Positions 5,923 to 7,341 of a stretch of DNA of 7,341 bases are shown piece after piece. The position numbers and the translations under genes were made by a program. The DNA comes from an uncultured Neisseriaceae bacterium. Its GTDB lineage: Bacteria > Pseudomonadota > Gammaproteobacteria > Burkholderiales > UBA11063. Location: contig CALFYC010000164.1 of assembly GCA_937952895.1 (NCBI GenBank), positions 1 through 7,341 of the forward strand, read 5' to 3'. The notes under the pieces were generated by a model. It was not told the DNA's origin. It made no database searches and worked only from the letters and a program-made list of their open reading frames with translations. Position 1 is the first letter of the stretch; every line of letters begins with the position of its first letter.

Positions 5923-5952
5923 TAATCTACCTTTATTCTTGCGATTAGATTA
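5923..5952 (-). promoter_or_regulatory. hairpin presenting the ribosome binding site of the first glycosyltransferase gene
   Basis: Between polA and the TTG start the sense strand has a perfect 7-bp inverted repeat, TAATCTA (5952-5946) and TAGATTA (5929-5923). The 16-base loop contains the AAAGG Shine-Dalgarno (5934-5930). The 3' arm fills the spacer between the Shine-Dalgarno and the start codon. There is no T-run, so it is not a terminator of polA. It could modulate translation initiation, or it could be coincidence in AT-rich sequence. Confidence 0.35.
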
Positions 5953-5956
5953 TGTT

Positions 5957-7341
5957 TTAATGAGCATCGCCCCAATTATTTGCAGTTTTTAAATTAACTG
6001 TCAGATTTACAGATAATGGCATATTTGATGTCATTAAACTTGGTAAAATATTTTCTATAATTGCAATTTCAGATACAGGAACCTGTAAAATTAACTCATC
6101 ATGAATTTGTAGAATAATCTTAGTGCTTAATTTTTCTTGCACTAAGTAGTTATCAATCCGGCACATTGCAAGCTTAATAATATCAGCTGAAGTTCCCTGC
6201 ATTGGTGCATTAAGCGCCACCCTTTCTGTTGCATCTCTTAAAATCCTATTATTAGAATTAATCTCAGGTAGATAGATTTTTCTACCAAAAACAGTTTGGA
6301 CAAACTCATGTTCATGCGCGTACTGTTTAATTTCTTCTAAACAAGATTTAACTTTTTGATATTTTGCAAAATAGGCATCAATATAATTTTTGGCAGTTAT
6401 ACGATCAATTTTAAGCTCTTGTGCTAAACCAAACACTGTCTTACCGTAGAGTAAACTAAAATTGATGATTTTGGCATAACGCCTTTCGTCATGAGTAACC
6501 ATATTTATTGGTTTATTAAATATCTCACCGGCTGTTATACTATGAATATCTGCATTATTATTAAATGCTGCAATTAGATTTTCATCTCCGGATATATGAG
6601 CCAAAATTCTTAGTTCAATTTGTGAATAATCCGCACAAACTAATACATGATCTTTATCAGCAATAAAGCATTTACGAATTCTTTGACCCCACTCATTGCG
6701 AATTGGAATATTTTGTAAATTTGGATCCCTTGAGGACAATCGACCACTTAATACAAGTGCTTGATCAAATGTAGTATGTAACTTATTTTGATGATCAATT
6801 AGCAAAGGTAATTTAGTAATATATGTTGTTTGTAGTTTATTTAAAGTACGATAAGAAAGTAAATATTTAGCGATTTGAATTCCTTGTGTATCAAGAATAT
6901 TTAAACTATCTTCATCAGTAGAATAGCCATTTGTATTCTTCTTAATCCCAACTGTAGGTAATTTAAGTTTTTCAAATAATACTTCTTGTAATTGTTTACT
7001 TGAGTTTATATTAAACACATTACCGCACTCTTGATAAATAATGTCTTCTAATTGTTTTAATTGAGTAGCTAATTCACCTTCTAAAACCTTAAATTGGGTA
7101 ATATCTAATGTAATCCCAGCTGTTTCAACTTTAAATAATACATTAGCTAATGGGACTTCAATTTGCTTATATAACTTTAATTCCTCACTATTCATACTTT
7201 GCACAATTTGTTGTTCAAGTTCAACTAATAATTCTACAATTTTTTTACAATTTTCTAACCGTTGTGTATCATTTAGATTAAACCATTCAACTTGAGTTTT
7301 TTTTGCATTAATTTCAAATAGATCAAAAATTGAAATATTTA
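5957..7341 (-). CDS. polA: DNA polymerase I, C-terminal part (5' end outside window)
   Basis: The frame is open from the window edge to TAA at 5957-5959, giving 460 visible residues of a protein usually near 900 aa. It fills repair gaps and replaces RNA primers. Numbering from the first full codon (7337-7339), the polymerase domain is complete: GRLSSRDPNLQNIPIRNEWG (199-218), motif A ADYSQIELR with Asp237, the O-helix motif B RRYAKIINFSLLYG (286-299) with Arg286, Lys290, Phe294 and Tyr298, NAPMQGTSADIIK (377-389), and motif C QIHDE with Asp414. It ends NWGDAH like E. coli NWDQAH. The GTG at 7202-7204 could be mistaken for a start, but homology continues upstream of it. The visible end of the 3'-5' exonuclease domain (about residues 1-40) lacks the Exo III YxxxD motif, so proofreading is probably lost. 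Confidence 0.96.
   Translation of the reverse strand, partial: NISIFDLFEINAKKTQVEWFNLNDTQRLENCKKIVELLVELEQQIVQSMNSEELKLYKQIEVPLANVLFKVETAGITLDITQFKVLEGELATQLKQLEDIIYQECGNVFNINSSKQLQEVLFEKLKLPTVGIKKNTNGYSTDEDSLNILDTQGIQIAKYLLSYRTLNKLQTTYITKLPLLIDHQNKLHTTFDQALVLSGRLSSRDPNLQNIPIRNEWGQRIRKCFIADKDHVLVCADYSQIELRILAHISGDENLIAAFNNNADIHSITAGEIFNKPINMVTHDERRYAKIINFSLLYGKTVFGLAQELKIDRITAKNYIDAYFAKYQKVKSCLEEIKQYAHEHEFVQTVFGRKIYLPEINSNNRILRDATERVALNAPMQGTSADIIKLAMCRIDNYLVQEKLSTKIILQIHDELILQVPVSEIAIIENILPSLMTSNMPLSVNLTVNLKTANNWGDAH

Noticed and set aside
7202..7204. GTG as the start of a shortened polA-like gene
   Set aside because: The same frame stays open to the window edge, and the upstream residues still align with the end of the PolA exonuclease domain, so this is an internal valine.
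1..7341. Mobile element, CRISPR array, phage genes or a defence system
   Set aside because: No transposase, integrase, nuclease-effector or repeat-spacer pattern was seen. All genes are recognisable housekeeping, respiratory or glycan genes.

Overview
The window is a compact, AT-rich stretch of a proteobacterial chromosome in which every gene lies on the minus strand, so transcription runs from high to low coordinates. The gene order rpsF-priB-rpsR-rplI, with the replication-restart protein PriB between the ribosomal proteins S6 and S18, is typical of beta- and gammaproteobacteria. From memory, the S6 and S18 sequences look most like betaproteobacterial ones. S6 in particular resembles the Neisseria protein along much of its length. 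My best guess is an AT-rich betaproteobacterium, possibly in or near Neisseriales. This is inference, not a database result.

In transcription order: (1) the 3' two thirds or less of polA (5957 to the window edge) encodes an intact DNA polymerase I polymerase domain. The visible end of its 3'-5' exonuclease domain has lost the Exo III motif. (2) Two GT4-family glycosyltransferases follow (4701-5921 and 3565-4692). The first resembles the WbuB-like group, and the pair probably helps build a surface glycan. (3) cydA and cydB (2166-3521, 1174-2166) encode a cytochrome bd quinol oxidase of the short-Q-loop, cyanide-insensitive (CIO) type. They are followed by an overlapping 45-codon gene (1056-1193) for a single-span membrane protein of DUF2474 type, a probable oxidase small subunit that is easily missed. 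(4) After a roughly 140-bp gap holding an extended -10 promoter and two leader hairpins comes rpsF-priB-rpsR, and the first six codons of rplI run off the left edge.

The genes form at least two transcription units. An extended -10 promoter at the end of the second glycosyltransferase gene may drive cydAB and the small subunit, and another drives rpsF-priB-rpsR-rplI. The glycosyltransferase pair probably reads through from polA or from a promoter inside it. No RNA genes, mobile elements, CRISPR arrays or long repeats are visible, and no gene-free gap exceeds 300 bases.

Most of the window is ordinary housekeeping sequence, and I do not see a clearly new defence or mobile system. The points most worth a second look are the small oxidase subunit, the degenerate PolA proofreading motif, the bulged hairpin in the rpsF leader, the TTG starts of priB and the first glycosyltransferase, and the isolated position of the glycosyltransferase pair.
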